Assembly: GCA_025464095.1 (NCBI GenBank)
Contig: JAODMF010000013.1
Coordinates: 186,001 to 250,000 of the forward strand
Source: Glaciihabitans sp.
GTDB lineage: Bacteria > Actinomycetota > Actinomycetes > Actinomycetales > Microbacteriaceae
DNA length: 64,000 nucleotides
Direction: 5' to 3'
The notes under the pieces were generated by a model. The model saw nothing but the letters and a program-made list of their open reading frames with translations, made no database searches and was not told the origin of the DNA. The position numbers were made by a program, and so were the translations under genes. Positions 23,819 through 33,185 of the stretch are shown piece by piece. The first letter of the stretch is position 1. The number at the start of each line of letters is the position of its first letter.

Positions 23819-25072
23819 CTACGTGCCGAACGCCTTCGAGCAGGTGTAATCGGATGCCGGCTGGCCGGGCAGCCCATTGATGGTGACGGAGCTGCCCTTT
23901 TTCGTCGGCGTCGGCGCCGGCGCATCCGTCGGGGACGGTGAGGTTGTCGGCGACGCACTCGGTGTGGCTGCCGTGCTGGGCTTCGGCTTCTGGCCCTTCA
24001 CGGAACCGATGGAGGTGGTCGTTCCGAGCTTGATCTGCTTGTCAGCCCGGATCGCCGCAAACAGCTGGTTGCCGAGCGTGAGGTTCGGCTGCACCTTGCC
24101 CGTGAAGATTCCCGTCCCGGCCGTGGTCCCGGGATACTGCACGAAGTTGATGTTCTTCACCGGGATGTCTTTGAGCGCCTGGGCGATGGCGATCATCGTT
24201 GGCACATTCGCGAAGTTCTTCGACAGGGTCATGTTGCGGGCCGCCGCATTGGCCAGGTTATAGAGGGTGGAGAAGTTGGAGAGCGTGTTCTCGCTCTTGA
24301 GCTTGCGCACTAGCGACGACAGGTAGACCTGCTGGGAGTTGATGCGGCCGAGGTCGCTACCGTCACCGACACCGTGGCGCGAACGCAGGAACGCAAGCGC
24401 CTGGAAGCCCTTCAGCGTCACGTAACCGGCGTGCTTGATCGACAGTCCCGTATCCGGGTCGTGGATCGCCTGATTCACGCAGACCTGCACGCCACCAATC
24501 GCGTTGGCCATGGCGACGACACCGGTGAAAGTAATGAGTCCCGCGAACTGGATCTTCACCCCGGTGAAGTTCTGCACGACATCCACCACGCAGGTGAGGC
24601 CGCCGTAGCTCAGCGCGTTGTTGATGGGGAGCCCGATATCCCGCCCGCCGTTGGGGCAGACCGGGTAGGGAACGACCATGTCGCGCGGAAAGCTGACGCC
24701 GATGGCATTCGTGTGATCCTGAGAAACGTGAATCAGCATGGTCACGTCATTCAGCACACCAGCATCGCTGCCACCGATGCCGCGCTGGCCCTTGCGGGTG
24801 TCGCTCCCGACAATCAGGATGTTGAAGCCACCCTTGAGCGCGCCGATGTCGGGCGGGTTAACGTCCTCCGGAATCGTGACCGTCGGGGGCGCTTGCGCCA
24901 CGATCTGGCCGGCCACGATGGCCCCAACGGATACGACACTCACGACGGCGGTGCCGAAGATCGTTGCGACCACCAGGGCGATCGCGCCCCAAGGCCCGGT
25001 CTTACGGAGCTTGCCGTGGCGGATGACGGTGCGCCCTTTGGCGCTGCGAACTCCAGGCGATGGTTGGCTCAT
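23819..25072 (-). CDS. LytR-CpsA-Psr (LCP) family cell-wall ligase
   Basis: A 417-residue LCP protein that would attach anionic glycopolymers to peptidoglycan outside the membrane. After a basic cytoplasmic start comes one transmembrane helix (ALVVATIFGTAVVSVVSVGA), then the LCP domain with FNILIVGSDTRKGQRG, GVSFPRDMVVP and AFLRSRHGVGDGSDLGRINS, whose Asp and Arg residues bind the polyprenyl diphosphate substrate. A Pro/Thr/Ser-rich linker (about residues 365-395) leads to a terminal YTCSKAFGT. It is a close paralogue of the next gene, 32 nt away, and probably arose by tandem duplication. Confidence 0.92.
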   Translation of the reverse strand: MSQPSPGVRSAKGRTVIRHGKLRKTGPWGAIALVVATIFGTAVVSVVSVGAIVAGQIVAQAPPTVTIPEDVNPPDIGALKGGFNILIVGSDTRKGQRGIGGSDAGVLNDVTMLIHVSQDHTNAIGVSFPRDMVVPYPVCPNGGRDIGLPINNALSYGGLTCVVDVVQNFTGVKIQFAGLITFTGVVAMANAIGGVQVCVNQAIHDPDTGLSIKHAGYVTLKGFQALAFLRSRHGVGDGSDLGRINSQQVYLSSLVRKLKSENTLSNFSTLYNLANAAARNMTLSKNFANVPTMIAIAQALKDIPVKNINFVQYPGTTAGTGIFTGKVQPNLTLGNQLFAAIRADKQIKLGTTTSIGSVKGQKPKPSTAATPSASPTTSPSPTDAPAPTPTKKGSSVTINGLPGQPASDYTCSKAFGT

Positions 25073-25104
25073 GCTCGGTCAATCTCCTTGGTTCGCGATC
25101 AGGA

Positions 25105-26334
25105 TCAGGTGCCGAACGCCTTCGAGCAAGTGTAGGTCGCAGCTGACTGCCCGGTGAGGCCATCGAGCTTCGTTGCTTTGCCCGCGGACGGGGCCGGCGT
25201 GGAGGTTGGCGCTGGGGTACCCGTCGACGGGGCCGCTGTGGGCTGCTTCTTGGCGGTCATCGAGCCGCGCGACACCGTCACCCCGAGCTTGATGGGCGTA
25301 TCCGACTTGATGAGGGCAAACAACCGGCCGCCGAGAGCCATGTCGGGTTGCACCTTGCCGGTGTACACACCACTTCCACCGGTCGATCCCGGGTACTGCA
25401 CGAAGTTGATGTTTGCCAGCGGGATGTCCTTCAACGCCTGCGCGATCGCAATCATCGTCGGAATGCTCTGGAAATTCTGCGAGAGCGTCATGTGGCGCGT
25501 TGCCGCCTCGGCCAGGTTGTACAGCGTCGGAATGTTGGAGAGCGTGCCCTGGCTCTTCAGCTTGCGAACAAGCGACGAGAGATACACCTGCTGCGAACTG
25601 ATTCGACCGAGGTCGCTTCCGTCACCGACACCGTGGCGTGAGCGCAGGAAGGCGAGCGCCTGGAAGCCCTTCAGGGTGACGTTTCCAGCCTTCTTGATGT
25701 TCAGCCCGGTGTCCACGTCGTGGATCGGCTTGTTTACACAGACGGTGACGCCACCGACGGCGTTCGCCATCGCGATAACGCCCGTGAAGGTGATGAGCCC
25801 GGCGTATTGGATCTTCAGCCCGGTGAGCGCCTGAACGGTCAAGACCGTGCACGGGAGCCCACCGTAGGAAAGCGTGTTGTTGATCGGCAGGGCGGCTGCC
25901 GGTCCGCCCTTGGAGCAGGCGGGCATCGGCACCACCATGTCGCGGGGAAAGCTGACCGCGATCGCGTTGGTGTGATCTTGCGAGACGTGCAGCAGCAGGG
26001 TGACGTCGTTCAGCACGCCGCCGTCCGTTCCACCGATGCCGTTCTGGCCCACGCGGGTATCGCTGCCCACGATCAGGATGTTGAAGCCGCCCTTGAGCGC
26101 CCCGATATCCGGCGGGGTTCCGCTGTCGCCCGCGATCGTCACGGAGTGGACCTGGCTCTTCAGCTGCAGTCCGACGATGCCCGCCACGGCCGCCGTGCTG
26201 GCAACCGCAACGACGGCGATAATCGCGATGATCGACAGGATGGCCGCCACCGGACCCGACTTGCGGAGTCGCCCGTGCCGCGCAATGCCTGGAATGGTGC
26301 GTGACCCATTGGAGCGAGGACGCAGTTCACTCAT
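25105..26334 (-). CDS. LCP family cell-wall ligase, paralogue
   Basis: A 409-residue LCP protein built like its neighbour: basic start, one transmembrane helix (ILSIIAIIAVVAVASTAAVA), LCP domain (NILIVGSDTRVGQNG, VSFPRDMVVPMP, LRSRHGVGDGSDLGRISS), Ala/Pro/Thr linker and terminal YTCSKAFGT. It lies immediately downstream of tRNA-Ser(UGA) on the same strand and starts the two-gene LCP operon. Most LCP positions are identical between the two proteins, while the linkers and the first extracellular residues differ. Confidence 0.92.
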   Translation of the reverse strand: MSELRPRSNGSRTIPGIARHGRLRKSGPVAAILSIIAIIAVVAVASTAAVAGIVGLQLKSQVHSVTIAGDSGTPPDIGALKGGFNILIVGSDTRVGQNGIGGTDGGVLNDVTLLLHVSQDHTNAIAVSFPRDMVVPMPACSKGGPAAALPINNTLSYGGLPCTVLTVQALTGLKIQYAGLITFTGVIAMANAVGGVTVCVNKPIHDVDTGLNIKKAGNVTLKGFQALAFLRSRHGVGDGSDLGRISSQQVYLSSLVRKLKSQGTLSNIPTLYNLAEAATRHMTLSQNFQSIPTMIAIAQALKDIPLANINFVQYPGSTGGSGVYTGKVQPDMALGGRLFALIKSDTPIKLGVTVSRGSMTAKKQPTAAPSTGTPAPTSTPAPSAGKATKLDGLTGQSAATYTCSKAFGT

Positions 26335-26363
26335 TTCAGACGCCTTTCATCCGTTCGGGTGAG

Positions 26364-26448
26364 CGGAGGGCGTGGGATTCGAACCCACGAGACATTGCTG
26401 CCCACCAGTTTTCAAGACTGGCTCCATCGGCCGCTCGGACAGCCCTCC
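26364..26448 (-). tRNA. tRNA-Ser (anticodon UGA)
   Basis: An 85-nt class II tRNA. The acceptor strands are GGAGGGC and GCCCTCC, the anticodon arm is CCAGT-CTTGAAA-ACTGG with anticodon TGA, the long variable arm follows, and the T-arm is CGTGG-GTTCGAAT-CCCACG. The discriminator is G and CCA is not encoded. It reads UCA-type codons. It lies between the LCP genes and the HAD-serS pair, so seryl-tRNA synthetase and two of its substrates are neighbours. Confidence 0.95.
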
Positions 26449-26463
26449 CGATACCAAGCCCTG

Positions 26464-26469
26464 ATCATA
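26464..26469 (-). promoter_or_regulatory. Probable -10 box of tRNA-Ser(UGA)
   Basis: TATGAT on the minus strand, 15 nt before the tRNA 5' end, the same word and spacing as for tRNA-Ser(GCU). Confidence 0.5.
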
Positions 26470-26511
26470 ACGGATGCCCTGAGCACGAAGCTGAAAGCCA
26501 GCACCTCGTTG

Positions 26512-27318
26512 TTAGAAGGCTTCCAACAGGCGGGCCACGCCATCCTCGACATCTGTTCCCGTGATTTCGCTCGCCGCCCGCTTCACCTCGGGGGGCGCCT
26601 GGCCCATCGCCACCGCTCGGCCAGCGACGGATGCCCACTCCATCATGTCGATGTCGTTGCGTCCGTCCCCAACGACCATCACTCGCTCCGGGGGCACATC
26701 GAGAAGGTCGCGTACCCGCTCGAGCGCGGTCGCCTTGTTCACGCCATCAGGTGCGATGTCGAGCCAGGCGGTCCAGCCGACGTTGTAACTGACCTTGTGG
26801 AGCCCCATCTTCTCGACCACGCTGAGGAAGTCCTCGATCGCGTGCTCGGGCGAAATCACGACGACGCGGGTGGCACGCTGGTGCAGCAGGTCGTGGAATT
26901 CCACCTTCTCGCTGCCCGCCCCGAGCGCGCCATCCGGAAAAAAGCCGGTGTAGCGGTAGATGCCGTGCTCGTCTTCGACGGCGTAGTTGGCCGAGGCGAG
27001 GCTCTCACTAATGGTTGATAACACCTCGGTGGGATCGAACGTCTCCACGTGGAACCGGGAGTAGCCGAGGGGCGCGTCGACATCCCGCTTGAGCGTGATC
27101 GCGCCGTTGGAGCACACGACGTACGTCGGGGTGATGCCGAGGCGGTCGAGCACGGGAAGCGTCATCGTCACGGAGCGACCAGTTGCCAGCGTCACCTCAT
27201 GCCCCAGGTCGCGTACGCGTGCGACCTCGCGCAACACGTCGTCGGCCATGTTGCCGTCTTCCCGCAGCACCGTTCCGTCGATGTCGAGGGCGATCAGCCA
27301 GTCGGTCCGCGCAGTCAC
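26512..27318 (-). CDS. HAD-superfamily (Cof-type) phosphatase
   Basis: A 268-residue hydrolase of the HAD superfamily. Motif I is [13 protein letters not shown] (nucleophile Asp), motif II lies in [12 protein letters not shown], the cap domain spans about residues 85-190, and motifs III/IV are [12 protein letters not shown] and [16 protein letters not shown]. The Cof/YidA layout suggests action on small phosphorylated compounds. It starts at a GTG that overlaps the serS stop codon (GTGA), so it is translationally coupled to serS. Substrate unknown. Confidence 0.9.
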   Translation of the reverse strand: MTARTDWLIALDIDGTVLREDGNMADDVLREVARVRDLGHEVTLATGRSVTMTLPVLDRLGITPTYVVCSNGAITLKRDVDAPLGYSRFHVETFDPTEVLSTISESLASANYAVEDEHGIYRYTGFFPDGALGAGSEKVEFHDLLHQRATRVVVISPEHAIEDFLSVVEKMGLHKVSYNVGWTAWLDIAPDGVNKATALERVRDLLDVPPERVMVVGDGRNDIDMMEWASVAGRAVAMGQAPPEVKRAASEITGTDVEDGVARLLEAF

Positions 27319-28586
27319 GCGATCGGCTCGAAACGCTCGAGTCCACCGAGGTAGGGCCGAAGCGCCTGGGGCACCGTTACGGAGCCGTCGGCGTTCTGGT
27401 GGGTCTCCAGAATGGCCACGATCCAGCGAGTTGTTGCCAGCGTGCCATTCAGGGTGGCAACCGGCGCCGTCTTGCCCGACTCCGTGCGGTAACGGATGTC
27501 GAGCCGCCGCGCCTGGTAGGTGGTGCAGTTGCTCGTCGACGTGAGCTCGCGGTAAGTCCCCTGCGTCGGAACCCATGCCTCGATGTCGTACTTGCGGGCG
27601 GCGCTCGAACCCAAATCCCCGGCAGCAACGTCGATCACCCGGTACGCGAGTCCGCAGGCCTGCAGCATTGCCTCCTGGTAGCTCACCAGCCGAAGGTGCT
27701 CGGCTTCGGCATCCTCCGGCAGAACGTAACTGAACATCTCCAGCTTGTTGAACTGGTGCACGCGCAGGATGCCGCGGTTGTCTCGTCCGGCCGAGCCCGC
27801 CTCCCTGCGATAACACGTCGACCACCCGGCGTAGCGCAGCGAGCCGCCCGCTGCTGCCAGGTCGATGATCTCGTCGCTGTGGAAGCCGGCGAGCGCGACC
27901 TCAGACGTGCCGGTGAGGTAGAGGTCGTCAGCGGGCAGGTAGTAGATCTCGTCGGCGTGCTCCCCGAGAAAACCGGTGCCGGCCATGATTTCGGGGCGCA
28001 CCAGTGTCGGAGTAATAAGAGGTACGAAATTCTCGGCGAGCGCGCGGTCGAGCGCCATGTTCATGAGCGCGATCTCGAGGCGTGCCCCCACTCCCTTGAG
28101 AAAGTAGAAGCGGCTGCCACTCACCTTGACGCCTCGGGCGATGTCGATCGCTCCGAGCAGCTCGCCGAGGTCGGCGTGGTCGCGGGGCTCGAAGTCGAAC
28201 TCGCGCTTCTGGCCCACCTCGCGCAGGGTCACGAAATTGTCTTCACCGCCGGAGGGAACGCCATCGATGATGGGGTTGGCAATCGCGCCCACGAGTTTGG
28301 TGAACTCGCCGTCGGCATCCGCTGCCACCTGCTGGGCCGCCTTGACGCGGGCGGCGAGCTCCTGCGCTTTCGCAACGAGAGCCTGCTTCTCGTCCTTGGG
28401 CGCAGAGGCGACCGTCTTGCCGAACGCGTTCTGTTCTGCGCGGAGGGCCTCGAACGCTCCGATGGTGCTGCGGCGACGAGCATCCGCTTCGATGGCCTGG
28501 TCGACCAGGCTGACGGAGTCGCCCCGAGCATCTTGTGATCGCCGAACGAGGTCTGGGCTGTCGCGCAAAAGTTGTGGGTCGATCAC
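27315..28586 (-). CDS. serS: Seryl-tRNA synthetase
   Basis: A 423-residue class II aminoacyl-tRNA synthetase, the usual bacterial length. The N-terminal coiled-coil arm (about residues 1-110, starting [20 protein letters not shown]) contacts the long variable arm of tRNA-Ser. The catalytic core shows motif 2 ([20 protein letters not shown]) and motif 3 ([20 protein letters not shown]). It charges tRNA-Ser with serine, and two tRNA-Ser genes lie within 5 kb. A phosphatase gene is coupled downstream. Confidence 0.97.
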   Translation of the reverse strand: MIDPQLLRDSPDLVRRSQDARGDSVSLVDQAIEADARRRSTIGAFEALRAEQNAFGKTVASAPKDEKQALVAKAQELAARVKAAQQVAADADGEFTKLVGAIANPIIDGVPSGGEDNFVTLREVGQKREFDFEPRDHADLGELLGAIDIARGVKVSGSRFYFLKGVGARLEIALMNMALDRALAENFVPLITPTLVRPEIMAGTGFLGEHADEIYYLPADDLYLTGTSEVALAGFHSDEIIDLAAAGGSLRYAGWSTCYRREAGSAGRDNRGILRVHQFNKLEMFSYVLPEDAEAEHLRLVSYQEAMLQACGLAYRVIDVAAGDLGSSAARKYDIEAWVPTQGTYRELTSTSNCTTYQARRLDIRYRTESGKTAPVATLNGTLATTRWIVAILETHQNADGSVTVPQALRPYLGGLERFEPIA

Positions 28587-28645
28587 CGAGCCAGTCTACT
28601 TTCACGCCGTCTGGCGCTCGCGGCCCATGCCGTACGGTTGGGTTC

Positions 28646-29635
28646 ATGGCTGCCCCCGTCCAGCGCGCAACGAAGACAGCCGCAGTTGTTTACAACCCGA
28701 TCAAGGTCCAACTGGGTGCGCTGAGGGCCGCGGCCGCGGCCGCGGAGCAGCGGGCCGGATGGGGTCCAACCGCCTGGTTCGCCACCACGGTCGAAGACCC
28801 GGGCGGCGGAATGGCGAAGGAAGCCCTCGCGGGCGGCGCGGATGTGGTGATCGCGGCAGGCGGGGACGGAACCGCGCGGGCAGTGGCCGAGGTGCTGCGC
28901 GGATCGGGCGTTCCCATCGGTCTCCTCCCGTCCGGCACCGGAAACCTGCTCGCACGCAACATGTCGCTGACGCTGGATGACCTGCCCGGCTCGGTGGAAG
29001 TGGCGTTTACGGGCGCGGACCGCGCCGTCGACATGGGCGTCGTCGAAGCGGAACGCGCGGACGGCTCGCGGGAGACACGCGCCTTTCTCGTCATGGCCGG
29101 ACTGGGACTCGACGCTCAGATGGCGTCAAAGACCAATCTCGAGCTGAAGAAGCGGGCCGGCTGGATCGCGTACATCGATCCGATCCTGCGCGGCATCCGT
29201 GACAACAACAGCGTTCGGGTGCGCTATTCGGTGGATGGCGCAGCGCAGAAATCCGCGACGGTGAACACGATCATCCTCGGCAATTGCGGAACCCTGCCGG
29301 GAAACCTGCTGTTGCTGCCCGAAGCCGCGGTTGACGACGGCGTATTCGACATCGTCGTGTTCCGTCCGAAGGGGTTCATCGGGTGGGTGCAGATCTGGGT
29401 CAAGATCACCTGGGAGAACGGCGTTCTGCGGCGCAGTAGCGTTGGCCGCCGCATCGCGAGCGCCCAGAAGCAGATTCGAGCCCTGCGCTACCTGAAGGGC
29501 AAGGAGTTCGTTCTTCGACTGGACCATCCCGAAGAGTTCGAGCTCGACGGCGACTCGTACGGCGAGGCCATCGCGCTGAAGGCGCACGTTGACCCGCTGT
29601 CGCTTCTCGTGCGCGTGCCCCGCACGGAAGGCTGA
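28646..29635 (+). CDS. Diacylglycerol/sphingosine-type lipid kinase
   Basis: A 329-residue kinase of the DAGK catalytic family. It opens AAVVYNPIKVQLGALRAAAA, has the nucleotide motif IAAGGDGTARAVAEVL and the substrate-loop GLLPSGTGNLLARNMSL, and a C-terminal beta-rich domain. It would phosphorylate a membrane lipid such as diacylglycerol using ATP. The ATG at 28646 is chosen because it precedes the first conserved strand; the frame upstream overlaps the divergent serS gene. It stands alone between serS and pheA. Confidence 0.9.
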   Translation: MAAPVQRATKTAAVVYNPIKVQLGALRAAAAAAEQRAGWGPTAWFATTVEDPGGGMAKEALAGGADVVIAAGGDGTARAVAEVLRGSGVPIGLLPSGTGNLLARNMSLTLDDLPGSVEVAFTGADRAVDMGVVEAERADGSRETRAFLVMAGLGLDAQMASKTNLELKKRAGWIAYIDPILRGIRDNNSVRVRYSVDGAAQKSATVNTIILGNCGTLPGNLLLLPEAAVDDGVFDIVVFRPKGFIGWVQIWVKITWENGVLRRSSVGRRIASAQKQIRALRYLKGKEFVLRLDHPEEFELDGDSYGEAIALKAHVDPLSLLVRVPRTEG

Positions 29636-29675
29636 GCCGGGCGGCTGGTGCGGCATCCACCGGATGCGCTCGCGA

Positions 29676-30620
29676 TTAGCCGAGCAGGTCGTCGAGCCAG
29701 GCGCGGGCGTCCCGGAACGCGGTGTTGTCGTAGCGCGGCGTGACCGTGATCTCGAGCTTGTCAGCGCGTGGGTAGCTGCCGAGAAAGATCACATTCGGGC
29801 TGAATCGCTTGAGGCCGAGTAGCGCATCCGCGACGCGTTCGTCGCGCACGTGGCCATCCAGGTCGATCACGAAGCGATACCGCCCGAGCGCGTCGCCGAT
29901 CGGTCGCGACGCGAGCAGGCTCATGTTGACGCCGCGGGTTGCGAATTGCTCGAGCATTTCGAGCAGGCGGCCGGCCGAGTCATCCGGAAGCTCGGCGATG
30001 ATGCTCGTCTTGTCGGAGCCGGTTGGCGCGGGCAGCTCGGTGGTGCGACTGACGAGGACAAAGCGAGTGACGGCATTCGGGTTATCGCCGATGTTCTCGG
30101 CCAGCACGTCGAGCTGGTAGTGCCGGGTGATGGTCGGCGGCGCGATCGCGGCATCCGCGGATCCCGGGCCGGGCGGCTGGTGGAGAAGGGATGCCGCTGC
30201 CGCGACGTTCGAGGTCGATGGCAGATGGCCGTGGTCGGGCAGGTTCTTCTCCACCCACGCCCGCGTCTGCCCGTAGGCAACCGGATGGGCGTTGATGATC
30301 TTGACGTCGGCGAGCGTCGTGCCCGGCCGCGCCACGAGGACGAAGTTCACGGGCACGAGGTACTCGCCAATGATCCGAAGGTTCGGGATGGTGGCAAGCG
30401 CGTCCTGCGAAGCACTCACGCCGCCCTCGACCGTGTTTTCGATCGCGATCATTGCCGCGGCACTGCGCCCGCTGACGACGTCGTCGAGCGCCTGGCCCAC
30501 ATTGTTTACCGGGTGCCAGGTCTGACCGACCGCCTGAGGGACCTGGGCGAGCGCCGCCTCGGTGAAAGTGCCAGCGGGACCGAGGTAGGAGTACGTCTCA
30601 GTGGCGGCTGTTTCAGGCAT
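29676..30620 (-). CDS. pheA: Prephenate dehydratase
   Basis: A 314-residue single-function dehydratase that converts prephenate to phenylpyruvate in phenylalanine synthesis. The catalytic part begins [20 protein letters not shown] and contains [16 protein letters not shown] and the TRF motif in [10 protein letters not shown]. The C-terminal ACT domain (from about residue 205) has [20 protein letters not shown] followed by RPIG, the ESRP-like phenylalanine-binding element with Ala-Ser in place of Glu-Ser. Feedback control by phenylalanine is expected. Confidence 0.95.
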   Translation of the reverse strand: MPETAATETYSYLGPAGTFTEAALAQVPQAVGQTWHPVNNVGQALDDVVSGRSAAAMIAIENTVEGGVSASQDALATIPNLRIIGEYLVPVNFVLVARPGTTLADVKIINAHPVAYGQTRAWVEKNLPDHGHLPSTSNVAAAASLLHQPPGPGSADAAIAPPTITRHYQLDVLAENIGDNPNAVTRFVLVSRTTELPAPTGSDKTSIIAELPDDSAGRLLEMLEQFATRGVNMSLLASRPIGDALGRYRFVIDLDGHVRDERVADALLGLKRFSPNVIFLGSYPRADKLEITVTPRYDNTAFRDARAWLDDLLG

Positions 30621-30681
30621 GCAGCGAGCCTAGCGGCTGCCCCTTGCGCGCCATCGGCCGACCCGCGACTCCCGCCGCCGC

Positions 30682-30761
30682 CCCCCTTTCACCCGAGTTG
30701 CCCACATGTGTCGCTATCCGGCACGACATAGCGACACATGTGGGCAATTCGTGTAAGGGGG
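30682..30761. repeat. Long hairpin between pheA and pgm
   Basis: TTGCCCACATGTGTCGCTAT (30698-30717) and its exact complement (30728-30747) are separated by a 10-nt loop, giving a perfect 20-bp stem. The flanks CCCCCTTTCACCCGAG and TTCGTGTAAGGGGG pair partly, extending the stem to about 35 bp. There is no T-tract, and the genes on either side diverge, so it is not an ordinary terminator. A single CTCCCGCC lies just to its left (30669-30676). Confidence 0.85.
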
Positions 30762-30793
30762 AAGTTGGATGGGGGCGGTGCCAGACTGGGAGG

Positions 30794-32410
30794 ATGACCT
30801 CTCGCGCAGGGAACACCGCCCAGCCATCCGATCTCGTCGACATTTCCGAACTGCTGGATGCGTACTACCGGCTGACGCCAGACGTAACGAACCCCGACCA
30901 GAAGGTCGTGTTCGGCACCAGCGGCCATCGGGGCTCCAGCCTCGACGCCGCATTCAACGAGACGCACATCGCCGCGATCACCCAGGCGATCGTGGAGTAC
31001 CGCGCCGGGCAGGGCATCACCGGTCCGCTGTTTATGGGGCGCGACACGCACGCGCTCAGCCGCCCCGCGGAGACGACGGCACTGGAGGTGCTCGTCGCCA
31101 ACGGTGTGCGCGTTCTCGTCGACGAGTTCGAGGATTACGTGCCCACCCCCGCGCTCAGCCACGCGATCATCGCGTACAACCGCGACTCGGCGGGGGAACA
31201 GGCCGACGGCATAGTCATCACCCCCAGCCACAATCCTCCCCGCGACGGCGGATTCAAGTACAACCCCCCGCACGGCGGCCCCGCAGACAGCGACGCCACC
31301 GGCTGGATCGCGAATCGCGCGAACGAGCTCATCGCCAACGGCAACCGCGAGGTCCTGCGCGCGGAGCCGAGCGGTGTCGAGACCTATGACTTCCGGGGCA
31401 ACTACGTGAACGACCTCGAGAACATCATCGACATCGAGGCCATCCGGAAGGCGGGCGTGCACATCGGCGCCGATCCGCTCGGGGGTGCGAGCGTGCACTA
31501 CTGGCAGCTCATCGCGGAGCGATACGACCTCGACCTCACCGTGGTCAACGCCGCCGTCGATCCGCAGTGGGCGTTCATGACGCTCGACTGGGACGAAAAA
31601 ATCCGCATGGACCCGTCGAGCCCGTCGGTCATGGCATCCGTCGTCGCCCACCAGCACGAGTACGACATCGTGACCGGCAACGACGCGGATGCCGACCGGC
31701 ACGGTATCGTCACGCCCGATGGCGGCCTTATGAACCCGAACCACTACCTGGCGGTCGCGATTCAGTACCTGTACACGCACCGCCCTCAGTGGAGCAGTGA
31801 CGCGGCGATCGGCAAGACCCTGGTTTCGTCGTCGATGATCGACCGCGTCGCCGAGTCGCTCGGTCGCCGCCTGGAGGAGGTGCCGGTCGGGTTCAAGTGG
31901 TTCGTCCCCGGGCTGATCGACGGATCCGTCGCATTCGGTGGTGAAGAGAGCGCCGGGGCCAGCTTCCTGCGCAAGGACGGCACGGTGTGGACGACCGACA
32001 AAGACGGCATCCTGCTGGCGCTCCTGGCCAGCGAGATTCTCGCGGTCACCGGCAAGTCGCCGTCCCAGCTCTACGCGGAACTGACCGAGCAGTTCGGTGC
32101 CCCCGTCTACCAGCGGGTGGATGCCGTGGCCACCAAGGACCAGAAGGCCCGGCTGGCGAAGCTGAACGGCTCCGCCATCACCGCATCCACCCTCGCGGGT
32201 GACACGATCACGGCGCGCCTCAGCGAGGCGCCCGGCAACGGGGCGGCCGTCGGCGGCGTGAAGGTCGTCACCGACAGGGCATGGTTCGCTGCCCGGCCGA
32301 GTGGCACCGAAGACGTCTACAAGATTTACGCGGAGTCATTCGTCGGCCCGGAGCACCTCGCTCGCGTGCAGGCGGAGGCGAAGGAGATCGTCGACGCTGC
32401 CCTCGGCTAA
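30794..32410 (+). CDS. pgm: Phosphoglucomutase (alpha-D-glucose phosphate-specific)
   Basis: A 538-residue phosphohexomutase close in length to E. coli Pgm. The start [20 protein letters not shown] aligns with the Pgm N-terminus. Visible sites are [19 protein letters not shown], active serine in [12 protein letters not shown], the metal loop [11 protein letters not shown], sugar-binding [11 protein letters not shown] and phosphate-binding [11 protein letters not shown]. It interconverts glucose-1- and glucose-6-phosphate. A GGGAGG runs directly into the ATG with no spacing, which is too close for normal use and suggests a leaderless mRNA or an atypical start. The long hairpin lies 33 nt upstream. 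Confidence 0.95.
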   Translation: MTSRAGNTAQPSDLVDISELLDAYYRLTPDVTNPDQKVVFGTSGHRGSSLDAAFNETHIAAITQAIVEYRAGQGITGPLFMGRDTHALSRPAETTALEVLVANGVRVLVDEFEDYVPTPALSHAIIAYNRDSAGEQADGIVITPSHNPPRDGGFKYNPPHGGPADSDATGWIANRANELIANGNREVLRAEPSGVETYDFRGNYVNDLENIIDIEAIRKAGVHIGADPLGGASVHYWQLIAERYDLDLTVVNAAVDPQWAFMTLDWDEKIRMDPSSPSVMASVVAHQHEYDIVTGNDADADRHGIVTPDGGLMNPNHYLAVAIQYLYTHRPQWSSDAAIGKTLVSSSMIDRVAESLGRRLEEVPVGFKWFVPGLIDGSVAFGGEESAGASFLRKDGTVWTTDKDGILLALLASEILAVTGKSPSQLYAELTEQFGAPVYQRVDAVATKDQKARLAKLNGSAITASTLAGDTITARLSEAPGNGAAVGGVKVVTDRAWFAARPSGTEDVYKIYAESFVGPEHLARVQAEAKEIVDAALG

Positions 32411-32416
32411 GGCGCG

Positions 32417-33157
32417 CTAACGGTATGACGGTGCTGGCTGGTAGCCGAAGAACTCCTCGAGCGTGAGGATGTTCTTCGCGTGCATCTGGGCCGCCAGGCT
32501 CTTACCGATGTAGCGGAAGTGCCACGGCTCGTACCTGAAGCCGGTGACCTTCTCTTTGGAGCTGGGGTAGCGCAGCAGGAACCCGTACTTCCAGGCCTTT
32601 GCCTTCAACCACTTACCCTGCCTGGTTGTCCCGAAGCAGGCGGCGAGGGAACACTTCGCTGGAACGCTGGAAATGTCGACCGCGAGCCCCGTCTGGTGTT
32701 CGCTGTATCCCGGCCGAGCGCTCTGGCGGTCGGCCGCCTTCTTGCCCAGTGACTTCACCCACCCGTTGTAGACGCTGACCTGGGTGCTGTACGAGCGGTA
32801 CGCGCTCTGCACCTGCATTGCCCCGCCGCCGTGCTTCCTGGCCGCAGCGAACAGTTTCACGAGTGCGGCGCCCGCCTGCGCGCGCATCCGTGGCGGGTTC
32901 GCGTGCGCGACCTTGACCGTGACGAGATCCGACGGCGCCCAGTTCCGGGGGCTCATCGGGTGGCGCTTGTTGACGATGACCCACGGGCTCGATGGCCGCG
33001 TCTTCGAGTGCGTCGACCGGTCGAACCCCGCGGTCGTGGACTTCGGCGGTGCGCTGGCGGACGCGGAAACCGGATGCGGCACGCCGCCGACCATGACTCC
33101 CGCCACGACAATGAGGGCGATCGCCCCCGCGGTCATCCGCCTGGTCCGTTGTCTCAT
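32417..33157 (-). CDS. Secreted D,D-carboxypeptidase (VanY/M15 family)
   Basis: A 246-residue exported zinc peptidase. A basic, hydrophobic signal (ALIVVAGVMVGGVPHPVSAS) is followed by the M15B domain with AYRSYSTQVSVYNGWVKSLG, zinc site YSEHQTGLAVDIS (His and Asp) and catalytic EPWHFRYIG. It trims the terminal D-alanine of peptidoglycan stem peptides. It closely resembles the gene at 33785; the amidase-domain lipoprotein lies between them. The three genes are parallel, but 28 nt separate this one from its neighbour. Confidence 0.92.
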   Translation of the reverse strand: MRQRTRRMTAGAIALIVVAGVMVGGVPHPVSASASAPPKSTTAGFDRSTHSKTRPSSPWVIVNKRHPMSPRNWAPSDLVTVKVAHANPPRMRAQAGAALVKLFAAARKHGGGAMQVQSAYRSYSTQVSVYNGWVKSLGKKAADRQSARPGYSEHQTGLAVDISSVPAKCSLAACFGTTRQGKWLKAKAWKYGFLLRYPSSKEKVTGFRYEPWHFRYIGKSLAAQMHAKNILTLEEFFGYQPAPSYR

Positions 33158-33185
33158 GCGACCGAGTGTAGGCGCCGATCGACCG

